Assembly: GCF_001632775.1 (NCBI RefSeq)
Contig: NZ_CP015249.1
Location: forward strand, 1,530,686 to 1,594,685
DNA: 64,000 bases
Source: Dokdonella koreensis DS-123
GTDB taxonomy: Bacteria > Pseudomonadota > Gammaproteobacteria > Xanthomonadales > Rhodanobacteraceae
Reading direction: 5' to 3'
Position 1 is the stretch's first letter. Every line of letters starts with the position of its first letter. Of the stretch, positions 36,263 to 47,025 are shown piece by piece. The notes beneath the pieces are model-generated. The model made no database searches, had not been told where the DNA came from, and was given only the letters and a program-made list of their open reading frames with translations. The translations under genes and the position numbers were made by a program.

Positions 36263-36786
36263 AGCCGACCGGAACCTACGACGAGATCAAGGACGTCGAT
36301 CCGCTTTCGCTGCTCAGCGAGCACACCCGCCATCACATCGACCACTGGGTCGCCAAGTTCCCGCCGGACCGCAAGCGTTCCGCGCTGATCCAGGCGCTGT
36401 TCGCGGCGCAGGAGCAGAACGGCGGCTACCTGACCGATGCGCTGATCGTCGCGGTGGCGCGCTATCTGGACCTGCCGCAGGTCTGGGCGTTCGAGGTGGC
36501 GAGCTTCTACTCGATGTTCGAGACCCGGCCGGTCGGCCGCAACAACGTCGCGATCTGCACCAATATCTCCTGCTGGCTCAACGGTGCCGAGGGCATCGTC
36601 AGGCATTGCGAGAAGAAGCTCGGTATCTCGCTCGGCCAGAGCACGCCCGACGGCCGCGTCTACCTCAAGACCGAGGAAGAGTGCCTGGCCGCCTGCTGCG
36701 GCGCGCCGATGATGGTCGTCAACGGCCACTACCACGAGAACCTGACCACGGACGAGGTCGACCGGATCCTCGACGGTCTGGAGTGA
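36259..36786 (+). CDS. nuoE: NADH-quinone oxidoreductase subunit E
   Basis: A 175-residue peripheral subunit with a thioredoxin-like [2Fe-2S] domain. The four ligands are in [10 protein letters not shown] (two Cys) and the CLAACCGAP segment. The N-terminal helical part has [18 protein letters not shown]. It works with NuoF in the NADH-dehydrogenase module. It overlaps nuoD by 4 bases and is followed 4 bases later by an unrelated exported protein gene instead of nuoF. Confidence 0.96.
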   Translation: MKPTGTYDEIKDVDPLSLLSEHTRHHIDHWVAKFPPDRKRSALIQALFAAQEQNGGYLTDALIVAVARYLDLPQVWAFEVASFYSMFETRPVGRNNVAICTNISCWLNGAEGIVRHCEKKLGISLGQSTPDGRVYLKTEEECLAACCGAPMMVVNGHYHENLTTDEVDRILDGLE

Positions 36787-36790
36787 ACGC

Positions 36791-37267
36791 ATGAAAGCCT
36801 TCGCCACATTCATGATTTTTTCCTGCGCGCTTCTCGGTGCGCCGGCCCAGGCCGAAAACTGGACCCGGATCGAGGACACCGACCAGGCGTTCTGGGATGC
36901 CGATGCGCGTCTGGAGGTCGACCTGGATTCGGTGCGCGCGGTCGACGTCGCCGACGCCAAGGATGCCGACGGCAACGCTTTGGCGGGGCCGTTCTACGTG
37001 GCGACGCGACGGGCCGTGCTGTCCGCCAGCGCGCAGGAGAGCATGCGCTACGACAGCGAGATCGCCGCCGAGTACTACTCCTGCGCCGGCGCGGAGCCGC
37101 TGCGCACGGTGAACGGATCGGTGCTGGCGGCGGAGATCGCCGGTGGAAAGCAGAAGATCAAGTACCAGGGCGGCCCTGGCGAGACCTATCTGTTCGGGCC
37201 GGCGCAGACCGGCTGGCAGAGCAACCTGCAGGCGCTCGTCTGTGCGCGAGCGAAGAGCACTTCCTGA
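36791..37267 (+). CDS. Small exported protein of unknown function inside the nuo operon
   Basis: A 158-residue protein with a signal peptide (MKAFATFMIFSCALLGAPAQA, cleavage near residue 21). The mature part reads ENWTRIEDTDQAFWDADARLEVDLDS in its first strands and has two Cys (YYSCAGAEP and ALVCAR) that could pair. The W...D(L)DS pattern, a middle strand on tyrosine and Cys, and a C-terminal Cys recall the surface-adhesin E-like fold, but I cannot confirm this. It is packed 4 bases after nuoE and 3 bases before nuoF, and GGAGTG spans the nuoE stop, so it is co-transcribed with complex I. It is not a known subunit of complex I. Confidence 0.82.
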   Translation: MKAFATFMIFSCALLGAPAQAENWTRIEDTDQAFWDADARLEVDLDSVRAVDVADAKDADGNALAGPFYVATRRAVLSASAQESMRYDSEIAAEYYSCAGAEPLRTVNGSVLAAEIAGGKQKIKYQGGPGETYLFGPAQTGWQSNLQALVCARAKSTS

Positions 37268-37276
37268 GGCATGGCA

Positions 37277-38590
37277 ATGAGTTACGGTCCCGCACCGCAG
37301 GAACATCAGGTCGTCTACACGACCCTCCACCACGCGCAGCCGTGGACGCTGGACACCTATCTGAAGGTGGACGGCTGGCAGGCGTGGAAGAAGATCCTCG
37401 CCGAGAAGCCCGACCCGGCGGCCCTGATCGAGGAGATCAAGAAGTCCTCGCTGCGCGGCCGTGGCGGCGCCGGCTTCCCGACGGGCCTGAAGTGGTCGTT
37501 CATGCCGCGCACGGCGCCGGGGCAGAAGTACATCCTGTGCAATTCCGACGAGTCCGAGCCGGGCACCTGCAAGGACCGCGACATCCTGCGCTTCAACCCG
37601 CATGCGGTGATCGAGGGGCTGGCGATTGCCTGCTACTGCACCGGATCGACAGTGGCCTACAACTACCTGCGCGGCGAGTTCCATCACGAGCCGTTCGAGC
37701 ACTTCGAGGCGGCGCTGAAGGAAGCCTACGCGGCCGGCCTGCTCGGCAAGGACATCCAGGGCAGCGGCATCGACGTCGACATCCACACCGCACTCGGCGC
37801 GGGCGCCTACATCTGCGGTGAGGAAACCGCGCTGATGGAGTCGCTGGAAGGCAAGAAGGGCCAGCCGCGCTTCAAGCCGCCGTTCCCGGCCAATTTCGGC
37901 CTGTTCGGCCGGCCGACCACGATCAACAACACCGAGACCTACGCCTCCGTGCCGGCGATCCTGCGCAAGGGCGCGGACTGGTTCCTGGCGCAGGGCAAGC
38001 CCAACAACGGCGGCCCGAAGATCTTCTCGGTGTCCGGTCACGTCGCCAAGCCGGGCAACTACGAGATCCGGCTGGGCACGCCGTTCTCCGAGCTGCTGGA
38101 GATGGCCGGCGGCATGCGCGGCGGCCGCACGCTCAAGGCGGTGATCCCCGGCGGCTCGTCGATGCCGGTGCTGCCGGCCGAGACGATGATGGGCCTGACG
38201 ATGGACTACGACGCGATCCAGAAGGCCGGTTCGGGCCTCGGGTCCGGCGCGGTCATCGTCATGGACGAGACCACTTGCATGGTGCGTGCCTGCCAGCGCA
38301 TCGCGCGCTTCTACTTCAAGGAAAGCTGCGGCCAGTGCACGCCGTGCCGCGAAGGCACCGGCTGGATGTACCGCCTGCTGACGCGCATCGTCGAGGGCAA
38401 GGCCGCGATCGGCGACCTGGACATGCTCAAGGCCGCGGCCGGCCAGATCGAGGGCCATACGATCTGTGCGTTCGGCGAGGCGGCCGCCTGGCCGGTGCAG
38501 GGATTCCTTCGTCACTTCTGGCACGAGTTCGAGTACTACATCGAGAACGGCCGGTCGATCGTCGATGCCCAGCTGGAGGTGGCGGCATGA
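37277..38590 (+). CDS. nuoF: NADH-quinone oxidoreductase subunit F
   Basis: A 437-residue subunit that binds NADH, FMN and a [4Fe-4S] cluster. Motifs are [18 protein letters not shown] for [16 protein letters not shown] for FMN, and [15 protein letters not shown] with the fourth Cys in [12 protein letters not shown] for cluster N3. ATG 37277 is preferred because GAGG sits 7 bases upstream; ATG 37271 has it only 1 base away. It overlaps nuoG by 4 bases (ATGA). Confidence 0.96.
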   Translation: MSYGPAPQEHQVVYTTLHHAQPWTLDTYLKVDGWQAWKKILAEKPDPAALIEEIKKSSLRGRGGAGFPTGLKWSFMPRTAPGQKYILCNSDESEPGTCKDRDILRFNPHAVIEGLAIACYCTGSTVAYNYLRGEFHHEPFEHFEAALKEAYAAGLLGKDIQGSGIDVDIHTALGAGAYICGEETALMESLEGKKGQPRFKPPFPANFGLFGRPTTINNTETYASVPAILRKGADWFLAQGKPNNGGPKIFSVSGHVAKPGNYEIRLGTPFSELLEMAGGMRGGRTLKAVIPGGSSMPVLPAETMMGLTMDYDAIQKAGSGLGSGAVIVMDETTCMVRACQRIARFYFKESCGQCTPCREGTGWMYRLLTRIVEGKAAIGDLDMLKAAAGQIEGHTICAFGEAAAWPVQGFLRHFWHEFEYYIENGRSIVDAQLEVAA

Positions 38591-40935
38591 GCGCCCAGCC
38601 CGCCGATCCGAGCCTGCCGCCGGATCATGTCTCGATCGAGATCGACGGCCAGTCGATGGCCGTGCCGAAAGGCTCGATGATCATCGCCGCCGCCGACAAG
38701 GCCGGCATCGCGATTCCGCGCTTCTGCTACCACGAGAAGCTGCCGATCGCCGCCAACTGCCGCATGTGCATGGTCGAGGTCGAGATGGGCGGCCGGCCGA
38801 TGCCCAAGCCGCAGCCGGCCTGTGCCACGCCGGTCGCCGACGGCATGAAGATCTTCACGCAGTCGCAGCGCGCGCTGTCGGCGCAGCGCAACGTGATGGA
38901 GTTCCTGCTGATCAACCATCCGCTGGACTGCCCGATCTGCGACCAGGGCGGCGAGTGCGAGCTGCAGGACCTGTCGATGGGCTACGGCCGTTCGGTCAGC
39001 CGGTTCGCCGAGCGCAAGCGCGTCGTGCCGGACGAGGACCTCGGTCCGCTGGTGCAGACCGAGATGACCCGCTGCATCCAGTGCACGCGCTGCGTGCGCG
39101 TGATGTCCGAGGTCGCCGGCACCTACGAGCTGGGCGGCATGGAGCGCGGCGAGCGCCTGCAGATCGGCACCTATGTCGGCAAGCCGCTGATGAGCGAGCT
39201 GTCCGGCAACGTCATCGACGTCTGCCCGGTCGGCGCGCTGACGAACAAGCCCTTCCGCTTCCGTGCGCGCGCCTGGGAGCTGATCGCGCGCGAATCGATC
39301 GCCTACCACGATGCGCTCGGCTCGAACCTCTGGCTGCACACGCGCCGCGGCGAAGTGCTGCGCACGGTGCCGCGCGACAACGAGGCGGTCAACGAATGCT
39401 GGCTGTCCGACCGCGACCGCTACGGCCACGAGGGGCTCTACGCGGCCGATCGTGCGAAGAAGCCGCAGGTCAAGCGCAACGGCGCCTGGACCGAGGTCGA
39501 ATGGGACGACGCGCTCGCCGTCGCCGCGGCTGCGCTCAAGCGTCACGCGGGCGATGCGCTCGGCGCGCTGGTCCATCCGGCCACCTCCAACGAGGAGGGC
39601 CACCTGCTGGCCGGGCTGGTACGCGGGCTTGGCAGCCGTTCGATCGATCACCGGCTGCGCCAGCTCGACCTGGCCGATGGCGCGGCCGCGGTGCCGTTCG
39701 GCCGCCCGTTCGCGCAGATCGAGCAGGCCGACGTCGTCGTCCTGGTCGGTTGCAACCCGCGCAGCGAACTGCCGCTGCTGAACGCGCGCCTGCGCAAGGC
39801 GGCCCGGCGCGGCGCCAAGGTCCACCTGATCGGCTCGCTCGATTTCGAGGCGACCTATCCGCTGGCGAGCAAGCGCATCGTCTCGCCCGCGGCGCTGACG
39901 GACGCGCTGTTCGACCTCGCCAAGGCCGTCAATGACGCCGGTCACCCGCCCGGGGAGGGCGCGTTGGCGCAGGCGCTCGCGGGTCGCACCGCCGACGAGG
40001 CCGCGGTCGCGCTGGCGCGCAGCCTGGCCGAGGCTCATTCGGCCGTGGTCGTCGTCGGCGAGACGGCGACCATCCATCCGCAGGCATCGCGTCTGCGCGC
40101 TGCGGCACGGTTCATCGCCGCCGCCACCGGCGCCGCCTGCAACGAGATTCCGCTCGGTGCCAATGCGGTCGGGCTCGCCGCCCACGGCGTGCTTCCGGAC
40201 GCCGACGGCCTGGATGCCCGCGCGATGCTGGCCTCCTCGCGCAAGGCCTACCTCGTGTACGGCATCGAGTCGCCGCTCGACCTGGCCGATGCGGCCGCCT
40301 GGCGCACGCTGGCCGCCGCCGAGACCGTCGTGGCGTTCTCGGCCTATGCCAGCGAGACGCTCAAGCAGGTAGCCGACGTGATCCTGCCGATCGGGCTGCT
40401 GCCGGAAATCGATGCGACGCTGACCAATCTCGACGGCGTCGACCAAGTTGTTTCGCCGGGGGCGAAGCTGCCCGGCGAGGCGCGTCCGGGCTGGCGCGTG
40501 CTGCGCGCGCTCGGCGCCACGCTGGGTGTCGCCGGCTTCGATTTCGTCGACATCGCCGACGTGCGGGCCCGGCTGGTGCCGGCGGCCCCGCGCGTCACCA
40601 ACGGCCGCCTGGCCGATGCGCCGGCGTCCGCCACGGTACCCGGCGGGCTGGTCCGCATCGCGACCACCGCCATCTACCGCGGCGACGCCGTGCTGCGCCG
40701 GGCGCCTGCACTCAATGCCCATCCGCTCAGCCGCGGGCCGGTCTTTGCCCTGCATCCGGAGGATGCGCTCGCGCTCGGCATCGGGCAGGGCGGTTCGGCA
40801 CGCGTCGAGGGCACCATCCTGCCGGTGGAGCTGACGACGCAGGTGCCGCGCGGCGCGGTGTGGGTGGAAGCGGGCTATGCCGAAACCGCGGGCCTGCCGG
40901 CCCACGGTGCCGTCCTGTCGATTGCGAGGGTCTGA
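38587..40935 (+). CDS. nuoG: NADH-quinone oxidoreductase subunit G
   Basis: A 782-residue iron-sulfur subunit. The N-terminal ferredoxin part has [21 protein letters not shown] and PQPACATPV for [2Fe-2S]. A His/Cys cluster site is [19 protein letters not shown], and [13 protein letters not shown] with [11 protein letters not shown] binds a further [4Fe-4S]. From about 250 on it is a molybdopterin-oxidoreductase-like domain without an apparent cofactor site, including a strand [31 protein letters not shown]. The N7 cluster binding of E. coli NuoG is not evident. The length is near that of xanthomonad NuoG and less than that of E. coli. Confidence 0.95.
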   Translation: MSAQPADPSLPPDHVSIEIDGQSMAVPKGSMIIAAADKAGIAIPRFCYHEKLPIAANCRMCMVEVEMGGRPMPKPQPACATPVADGMKIFTQSQRALSAQRNVMEFLLINHPLDCPICDQGGECELQDLSMGYGRSVSRFAERKRVVPDEDLGPLVQTEMTRCIQCTRCVRVMSEVAGTYELGGMERGERLQIGTYVGKPLMSELSGNVIDVCPVGALTNKPFRFRARAWELIARESIAYHDALGSNLWLHTRRGEVLRTVPRDNEAVNECWLSDRDRYGHEGLYAADRAKKPQVKRNGAWTEVEWDDALAVAAAALKRHAGDALGALVHPATSNEEGHLLAGLVRGLGSRSIDHRLRQLDLADGAAAVPFGRPFAQIEQADVVVLVGCNPRSELPLLNARLRKAARRGAKVHLIGSLDFEATYPLASKRIVSPAALTDALFDLAKAVNDAGHPPGEGALAQALAGRTADEAAVALARSLAEAHSAVVVVGETATIHPQASRLRAAARFIAAATGAACNEIPLGANAVGLAAHGVLPDADGLDARAMLASSRKAYLVYGIESPLDLADAAAWRTLAAAETVVAFSAYASETLKQVADVILPIGLLPEIDATLTNLDGVDQVVSPGAKLPGEARPGWRVLRALGATLGVAGFDFVDIADVRARLVPAAPRVTNGRLADAPASATVPGGLVRIATTAIYRGDAVLRRAPALNAHPLSRGPVFALHPEDALALGIGQGGSARVEGTILPVELTTQVPRGAVWVEAGYAETAGLPAHGAVLSIARV

Positions 40936-40938
40936 CGC

Positions 40939-41988
40939 GTGACCGACCTGCTGCGTGAATTCTTCCTCGCCTTCGGCGACCTGGGCCTGGTCGTGTGGAC
41001 GGTGCTCAAGATCCTGGCGGTCGCCGTGCCGCTGATCGTCGCCGTCGCGATGTTCGTCTATTGGGAACGCAAGGTGATCGGCTGGATGCATGTCCGCATG
41101 GGGCCGAACCAGATCGGTCCCTTCGGCCTGCTGCAGGCGTTCGCCGACGTCTTCAAGCTGCTGTTCAAGGAAGTGGTGCGCCCGTCGAAGGCGAACAAGG
41201 CGCTGTTCTACCTCGCGCCGCTGATCGCCCTGGTGCCGGCGTTCGCGGCCTGGGCGGTGATCCCGTTCGACGACGGACTCGTGCTCGCCAACGTCAACGC
41301 CGGCTTGCTGTTCCTGCTGGCGATGACCTCGATGGGCGTGTACGGCATCATCATCGCCGGCTGGGCCTCCAATTCCCGCTACGCGATGCTCGGCGCGATG
41401 CGCGCGGCGGCGCAGACGATCTCCTACGAGATCGCGATGGGCTTCTCGCTGGTCAGCGTGCTGGTCCTGGCCGGCAGCCTCAACCTCTCGGCGATCGTAC
41501 AGGCGCAGTCCGGCCCGCACGGCATCGCCGACTGGTTCATGTGGCCGCTGCTGCCGATGTTCGTGATCTACTTCATTTCCGGCGTGGCCGAGACCAATCG
41601 CGCGCCGTTCGACGTCGCCGAGGGCGAGTCGGAGATCGTGGCGGGCTTCCACGTGGAATATTCCGGTTCGGCGTTCGCGATCTTCTTCCTCGCCGAATAC
41701 GCGAACATGATCCTGATCGCGTTCCTGGCGCCGGTGCTGTTCCTCGGCGGCTGGCTGTCGCCGTTCCCGCAGTCGTGGGGCTTCCTGGGCGCGCCGAGCT
41801 GGATCTGGCTGTTCGCCAAGGCGTTCTTCTTCGCCAACTGCTACCTGTGGTTCCGCGCCACGTTCCCGCGCTACCGCTACGACCAGATCATGCGCCTGGG
41901 CTGGAAGGTCTTCGTGCCGATCACGCTGGTATGGGTGATGGTCGCGGCGTGCCTCAAGTACTTCGGTTGGGTGACGGTCGGCGCATGA
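40939..41988 (+). CDS. nuoH: NADH-quinone oxidoreductase subunit H
   Basis: A 349-residue membrane subunit with about eight spans that forms the quinone chamber with NuoB and NuoD. Motifs are [23 protein letters not shown] in the first loop, [20 protein letters not shown], and the acidic loop [27 protein letters not shown]. It starts with GTG 40939, 3 bases after nuoG, and ends in an ATGA overlap with nuoI. Confidence 0.96.
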   Translation: MTDLLREFFLAFGDLGLVVWTVLKILAVAVPLIVAVAMFVYWERKVIGWMHVRMGPNQIGPFGLLQAFADVFKLLFKEVVRPSKANKALFYLAPLIALVPAFAAWAVIPFDDGLVLANVNAGLLFLLAMTSMGVYGIIIAGWASNSRYAMLGAMRAAAQTISYEIAMGFSLVSVLVLAGSLNLSAIVQAQSGPHGIADWFMWPLLPMFVIYFISGVAETNRAPFDVAEGESEIVAGFHVEYSGSAFAIFFLAEYANMILIAFLAPVLFLGGWLSPFPQSWGFLGAPSWIWLFAKAFFFANCYLWFRATFPRYRYDQIMRLGWKVFVPITLVWVMVAACLKYFGWVTVGA

Positions 41989-42500
41989 GCGAGCCCCAGG
42001 ACACGCAAGCCATGAACAGAATCATCGGTTACTTCAAGAGTCTGCTGCTGCTGGAGCTGCTCGGCGGCCTGTGGCTGACGCTGCGCTACATGTACAAGCC
42101 CAAGTACACGATGCGCTATCCGGAAGAGCACATCCCCAAGTCCAACCGCTTCCGCGGCCTGCACGCGCTGCGCCGCTATCCGAACGGCGAGGAGCGCTGC
42201 ATCGCCTGCAAGCTGTGCGAGGCGGTGTGTCCGGCGCTGGCGATCACGATCGACTCGGCGGCGCGCGAGGACGGCACGCGCCGGACGACGCGCTACGACA
42301 TCGATCTCTTCAAGTGCATCTTCTGCGGCTTCTGCGAGGAAAGCTGCCCGGTCGACTCGATCGTCGAGACGCACGTCCATGAGTACCACTTCGAGAAACG
42401 TGGCGAGAACATCGTGACCAAGCCGCAGCTGCTGGCGATCGGCGACCGCTTCGAGGCCGAGATCGCCGCTGCACGGGCTCAGGACGCGGCGTTCCGGTGA
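41985..42500 (+). CDS. nuoI: NADH-quinone oxidoreductase subunit I
   Basis: A subunit with two [4Fe-4S] clusters, 171 residues from ATG 41985 or 162 residues from ATG 42012 ([12 protein letters not shown]). The clusters are bound by [15 protein letters not shown] and [15 protein letters not shown]. The upstream ATG overlaps nuoH (ATGA). Xanthomonad NuoI proteins as I know them begin at the position of the second ATG, so that start is also likely. It is the last peripheral link before the membrane arm. Confidence 0.95.
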   Translation: MSEPQDTQAMNRIIGYFKSLLLLELLGGLWLTLRYMYKPKYTMRYPEEHIPKSNRFRGLHALRRYPNGEERCIACKLCEAVCPALAITIDSAAREDGTRRTTRYDIDLFKCIFCGFCEESCPVDSIVETHVHEYHFEKRGENIVTKPQLLAIGDRFEAEIAAARAQDAAFR

Positions 42501-42519
42501 GCGGCGAGGAGACCATCCA

Positions 42520-43134
42520 GTGACGTTCCAAACGCTCTGCTTCTACGGTTTCGCCGCGGTGACGGTGCTGGCGGCGCTCGCCGTCATCAGCGTGCGCCAG
42601 CCGGTGCACGCCGCGTTGTGCCTCGTGCTGACGTTCTTCTCGACCGCCTGCCTCTGGCTGCTGGCCGACGCGGAGTTCCTGGCGATCGCGCTGGTGCTGG
42701 TCTACGTCGGCGCCGTGATGGTGTTGTTCCTGTTCGTGGTGATGATGCTCGACGTGGACATCGCCCCGTTGCGTGAAGGCACCATGCGCCTGCTCCCGGT
42801 CGGCATCGGCGTCGCGGTCATCATGCTGGTCGAGATCGTCGCGCTGGCCGGCGTGCGTGCGCTCAAGATCGTGGCCGGTCCCGATCCGGCCGCCGAGGCC
42901 GGCGTGTCGAACGTGGAATGGGTCGCCCGCGTGCTGTTCAGCGAATACCTGCTGCCGTTCGAGGTCGCCGCGCTGATCCTCACCGTCGGCCTGATCGCGG
43001 CGATCCCGCTGACGCTGCGCCGCCGTGCCGGGCTCAAGACCCAGAATCCTTCACGGCAGGTGCGCGTACGGCGCGAGGACCGCATCCGGCTGGTCAAGAT
43101 GGCCGCCGATACCCAGGGGGAGCGCTCGCCATGA
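42520..43134 (+). CDS. nuoJ: NADH-quinone oxidoreductase subunit J
   Basis: A 204-residue membrane subunit with five spans. The third span contains [31 protein letters not shown], the conserved segment with the pi-bulge Tyr/Gly. The C-terminal tail after about 170 is a basic cytoplasmic extension ([22 protein letters not shown]). GTG 42520 is preceded by GGCGAGGAG, a good ribosome-binding site. It overlaps nuoK by 4 bases. Confidence 0.95.
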   Translation: MTFQTLCFYGFAAVTVLAALAVISVRQPVHAALCLVLTFFSTACLWLLADAEFLAIALVLVYVGAVMVLFLFVVMMLDVDIAPLREGTMRLLPVGIGVAVIMLVEIVALAGVRALKIVAGPDPAAEAGVSNVEWVARVLFSEYLLPFEVAALILTVGLIAAIPLTLRRRAGLKTQNPSRQVRVRREDRIRLVKMAADTQGERSP

Positions 43135-43436
43135 TCACGCTGGACCACTACCTGATCGTCGGCGCGGTCCTCTTCTGCGTCGCGGTGGCGGGCATCTTCG
43201 TCAACCGCAAGAACGTCATCGTGCTGCTGATGTGCATCGAGCTGATGCTGCTGGCGGTCAACACCAACTTCATCGCGTTCTCGCGCTACCTCGGCGACGC
43301 GGCCGGCCAGGTGTTCGTGTTCTTCATCCTCACCGTGGCGGCCGCCGAGGCGGCGATCGGGCTGGCGATCCTCGTCGTGCTGTTCCGCAACCGCGCGACG
43401 ATCAACGTCACCGAAATCGACAGCATGAAGGGCTGA
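43131..43436 (+). CDS. nuoK: NADH-quinone oxidoreductase subunit K
   Basis: A 101-residue membrane subunit with three spans and the two proton-path Glu residues expected in NuoK: E in [12 protein letters not shown] and E in [18 protein letters not shown]. The length is standard. ATG 43131 overlaps the nuoJ stop (ATGA), and nuoL follows after 4 bases. Confidence 0.96.
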   Translation: MITLDHYLIVGAVLFCVAVAGIFVNRKNVIVLLMCIELMLLAVNTNFIAFSRYLGDAAGQVFVFFILTVAAAEAAIGLAILVVLFRNRATINVTEIDSMKG

Positions 43437-43440
43437 CCCG

Positions 43441-45483
43441 ATGGTACTTTCGAAAGGCATCCTTCTCGCCATCGTGCTGGCGCCGCTCCTGGGCGCGGTC
43501 CTGGCCGGCCTGTTCGGCCGCCAGATCGGCCGGGCCGGCGCGCATACGGTGACGATCGCCGGCGTGGCGCTGAGCTGCGCGCTGTCGATCTACGTCCTGT
43601 ACCAGCTGCTCTGGGGCGGGGCGGCGACGTTCAACCAGAACCTCTACACCTGGTTCCAGGTCGGCGAGATCGGGGCGCACGTCGGGTTCCTGGTGGACCG
43701 GCTGACCGCGATGATGATGGTCGTCGTCACGTTCGTGTCGCTGCTGGTGCATATCTACACGATCGGCTACATGCACGAGGATCCGGGCTACCAGCGCTTC
43801 TTCTCGTACATCTCGCTGTTCACGTTCTCGATGCTCATGCTGGTCATGAGCAACAACTTCCTGCAGCTGTTCTTCGGCTGGGAGGCGGTCGGCCTGGTGT
43901 CGTACCTGCTGATCGGCTTCTGGTTCAAGCGGCCGACGGCGATCTTCGCCAACATGAAAGCGTTCCTGGTCAACCGCGTCGGCGACTTCGGTTTCCTGCT
44001 CGGCATCGCCGGCGTGCTGTTCTGGTTCGGTTCGCTGGACTACTCGACGGTCTTCATGATCGCGACCAATCCGACCAACGACATCGGCCTGCGCACGGTC
44101 GAGCTGGTCGCCGGCCATCCCTGGCACGTCGCCACGATCGTGTGCATCTGCCTGTTCGTCGGCGCGATGGGCAAGTCCGCCCAGGTGCCGCTGCACGTGT
44201 GGCTGCCCGACTCGATGGAAGGCCCGACGCCGATCTCGGCGCTGATCCACGCCGCGACGATGGTCACCGCCGGCATCTTCATGGTCGCGCGCATGTCGCC
44301 GCTGTACGAGCTGTCGGAGGTGGCGCTGTCGGTGGTCCTGGTGATCGGTGCGACGACCGCGCTGTTCACCGGCCTGATCGGCATCGTCCAGAACGACATC
44401 AAGCGCGTGGTCGCCTATTCGACGCTGTCGCAGCTGGGCTACATGACGGTCGCGCTGGGCGTCTCGGCCTATTCGGCCGCGGTGTTCCACCTGATGACCC
44501 ACGCCTTCTTCAAGGCGCTGCTGTTCCTGGGCGCGGGCTCGGTCATCATCGCGATGCACCACGAGCAGGACATGCGCCACATGGGCGGCCTGCGCAAGTA
44601 CATGCCGGTCACCTGGATCACGATGTGGATCGGGTCGCTGGCCCTGGCCGGCGCGCCGTTCTTCTCGGGGTTCTTCTCGAAGGACGCGATCATCGAGGCG
44701 GTCCACGAATCGCACCGGTTCGGCGCGGGCTACGCGTACTTCTGCGTGATGGCCGGCGTGTTCGTGACCGCGCTCTACAGCTTCCGGCTGCTCTACCTGA
44801 CGTTCCACGGCAAGGAACGCTTCGTCGTGGAGGCGTCGCACGGCCACGGCCATCATGATCCGCACCACCACGCGCCGGGCCACCTGGAGCACGCGCCGCA
44901 CGAGACCCCGTGGGTGGTCACGCTGCCGCTGGTCCTGCTGGCGATCCCGTCGATCGTCATCGGCGGCCTGGCGATCGGATCGATGCTGTTCGGCGACTTC
45001 TTCGGCCGCGCGATCCACGTCGCGCCGGCCAACGACGTGATCGGCGAGCTCAAGCACGGCTACCACGGCGTCGTCGCGTTCGTGCTGCACGGCCTGATGG
45101 CGCCGCCGTTCTGGATCGCGCTGGCCGGCTTCGTGGTGGCGACCTACGTCTGGCTGTTCAATCCGGGCATCGCCGACCGCGCGGCCAAGGCGCTGCGCCC
45201 GGTCTACAACCTGCTCTCGAACAAGTACTGGATCGACGAGCTGTACCAGGCGGTGTTCGCACGCGGCGGACTGGCGCTCGGCCGGGGTCTGTGGAAGGCC
45301 GGCGATGCGGCGGTGATCGACGGCGTCGTCGTGAACGGCTCGGCCGGGCTCGTCGCGCGCATCGCGGCCACCGTGCGCTGGCTGCAATCGGGCTATCTCT
45401 ACCACTACGCGTTCGCGATGATCCTCGGACTGGTCCTGCTGCTGGGCTGGCTCGGGTGGTTCCTCGCGCGGACGACCGGCTGA
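43441..45483 (+). CDS. nuoL: NADH-quinone oxidoreductase subunit L
   Basis: A 680-residue antiporter-like proton channel subunit. It has about 16 spans, the conserved FFGWEAVGLVSYLLIGFWF, the Lys in AMGKSAQVPLHVWLPDSMEGPTPISALIHAATMV, and a long amphipathic lateral helix near the C-terminus. A His-rich loop (SHGHGHHDPHHHAPGHLEHAPHE, about 462-484) is inserted before the late spans and is often present in NuoL of this group. AGGG precedes the start. Confidence 0.96.
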   Translation: MVLSKGILLAIVLAPLLGAVLAGLFGRQIGRAGAHTVTIAGVALSCALSIYVLYQLLWGGAATFNQNLYTWFQVGEIGAHVGFLVDRLTAMMMVVVTFVSLLVHIYTIGYMHEDPGYQRFFSYISLFTFSMLMLVMSNNFLQLFFGWEAVGLVSYLLIGFWFKRPTAIFANMKAFLVNRVGDFGFLLGIAGVLFWFGSLDYSTVFMIATNPTNDIGLRTVELVAGHPWHVATIVCICLFVGAMGKSAQVPLHVWLPDSMEGPTPISALIHAATMVTAGIFMVARMSPLYELSEVALSVVLVIGATTALFTGLIGIVQNDIKRVVAYSTLSQLGYMTVALGVSAYSAAVFHLMTHAFFKALLFLGAGSVIIAMHHEQDMRHMGGLRKYMPVTWITMWIGSLALAGAPFFSGFFSKDAIIEAVHESHRFGAGYAYFCVMAGVFVTALYSFRLLYLTFHGKERFVVEASHGHGHHDPHHHAPGHLEHAPHETPWVVTLPLVLLAIPSIVIGGLAIGSMLFGDFFGRAIHVAPANDVIGELKHGYHGVVAFVLHGLMAPPFWIALAGFVVATYVWLFNPGIADRAAKALRPVYNLLSNKYWIDELYQAVFARGGLALGRGLWKAGDAAVIDGVVVNGSAGLVARIAATVRWLQSGYLYHYAFAMILGLVLLLGWLGWFLARTTG

Positions 45484-45504
45484 ACGGACGGGACGACGAC
45501 CATC

Positions 45505-47025
45505 ATGGCTCCACACTGGCCCCTGCTCAGCATCCTGATCTGGCTGCCGATCGTCGGCGCGCTCGCCGTGCTCACGCTCGGAAGCCGTCCGGGCGCCGCG
45601 CGCTGGCTGTCGCTGCTCGTCGCGCTGGCGACGTTCGCCTTCAGCATTCCGCTCTACACCGGCTACGACGCGACGGCGATCGGCCCGGCGACGATGCAGT
45701 TCGTCGAGTCGCACCTGTGGATCGACGCCCTCAAGGTCCACTATGCACTCGGCGTGGACGGCATCGCGGTTGCGCTGATCGCGCTGACCACGTTCACCTC
45801 GGTGCTCGTCGTGATCGGCTCGTGGGGATCGATCGAGCAGCGCGTCTCGCAGTACATGGCCGCGATGCTGGCGCTGGAGGGCCTGCTGATCGGCGTGTTC
45901 GCCGCCACCGACGCCCTGCTGTTCTACGTGTTCTTCGAGGGCATGCTGATCCCGATGTTCATCATCATCGGTGTCTGGGGCGGCCCGCGGCGCGTCTATG
46001 CGACGCTGAAGTTCTTCATCTACACGTTCCTCGGCTCGATCTTCATGCTGGTGGCGCTGATCTACCTGCACATGAAGACCGGCGAGTTCTCGATGGCGGC
46101 GTTCGCCAACGCCGGGCTGGGGACGCGCGAGCAGTTCTGGATATTCTTCGCGTTCCTGATCGCCTTCGCGATCAAGGTGCCGATGTGGCCGGTGCACACC
46201 TGGCTGCCCGACGCCCACGTCGAGGCACCGACCGGCGGCTCGGTGGTGCTGGCGGCGATCATGCTGAAGGTCGGCGGCTACGGCTTCATCCGCTTCTCGC
46301 TGCCGATCGTGCCCGACGCCTCGCAGGACTACGCCTGGGTGGTCATCGCGATGAGCTTGATCGCGGTGGTCTACATCGGCTACGTCGCCCTGGTGCAGGA
46401 CGACATGAAGAAGCTGATCGCCTACTCGTCGATCGCCCACATGGCGTTCGTCACGCTGGGCATCTTCATCGCGCTCGCGCTCGTGCGCGTGCACGGCAAT
46501 CCCGATGCGGCCCGGCTCGGCATGCAGGGCGCGATGGTGCAGATGATCTCGCACGGCTTCGTGTCCGGCGCGATGTTCTCGTGCATCGGCGTGCTCTACG
46601 ACCGGCTGCACTCGCGCATGATCCGCGACTACGGCGGCGTGGTTAACGTGATGCCGTGGTATGCGACGTTCTTCGTGCTGTTCGCGATGGCCAACTGCGG
46701 CCTGCCGGGTACCAGCGGCTTCGTCGGCGAGTTCATGGTGATCCTGGCGGCGTTCCAGGACAACGCCTGGATCGCCCTGGTCGCCGCGTTCACGCTGATC
46801 ATCGGTGCCGCGTATACGCTCTGGCTGGTCAAGCGGGTGATCTTCGGCGAGGTGACCAGCGACAAGGTCGCCAAGCTCAAGGATCTCAATGGCCGCGAAT
46901 GGATCGTGCTCGGCGCCTTCGCCGCCGCCGTGCTGCTGATCGGCATCTGGCCCAAGCCGCTGACCGATCTGATGGAGACCTCGGTGCAACAGCTCGTCAG
47001 CACGCTGCTGATGTCCAAGGCATGA
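45505..47025 (+). CDS. nuoM: NADH-quinone oxidoreductase subunit M
   Basis: A 506-residue antiporter-like membrane subunit with about 14 spans. Motifs are FFEGMLIPMFIIIGVWGG with the proton-path Glu, and FAIKVPMWPVHTWLPDAHVEAPTGGSVVLA with the Lys. It is 21 bases from nuoL, the widest gap in the operon, and its stop overlaps the nuoN ATG (ATGA). The length is standard. Confidence 0.96.
   Translation: MAPHWPLLSILIWLPIVGALAVLTLGSRPGAARWLSLLVALATFAFSIPLYTGYDATAIGPATMQFVESHLWIDALKVHYALGVDGIAVALIALTTFTSVLVVIGSWGSIEQRVSQYMAAMLALEGLLIGVFAATDALLFYVFFEGMLIPMFIIIGVWGGPRRVYATLKFFIYTFLGSIFMLVALIYLHMKTGEFSMAAFANAGLGTREQFWIFFAFLIAFAIKVPMWPVHTWLPDAHVEAPTGGSVVLAAIMLKVGGYGFIRFSLPIVPDASQDYAWVVIAMSLIAVVYIGYVALVQDDMKKLIAYSSIAHMAFVTLGIFIALALVRVHGNPDAARLGMQGAMVQMISHGFVSGAMFSCIGVLYDRLHSRMIRDYGGVVNVMPWYATFFVLFAMANCGLPGTSGFVGEFMVILAAFQDNAWIALVAAFTLIIGAAYTLWLVKRVIFGEVTSDKVAKLKDLNGREWIVLGAFAAAVLLIGIWPKPLTDLMETSVQQLVSTLLMSKA

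Noticed and set aside
43408-46989. A minus-strand open frame of about 1190 codons opposite nuoL and nuoM
   Set aside because: It is His/Arg/Gln-rich low-complexity sequence caused by GC codon bias; the plus strand encodes clear NuoK (its last codons), NuoL and NuoM.
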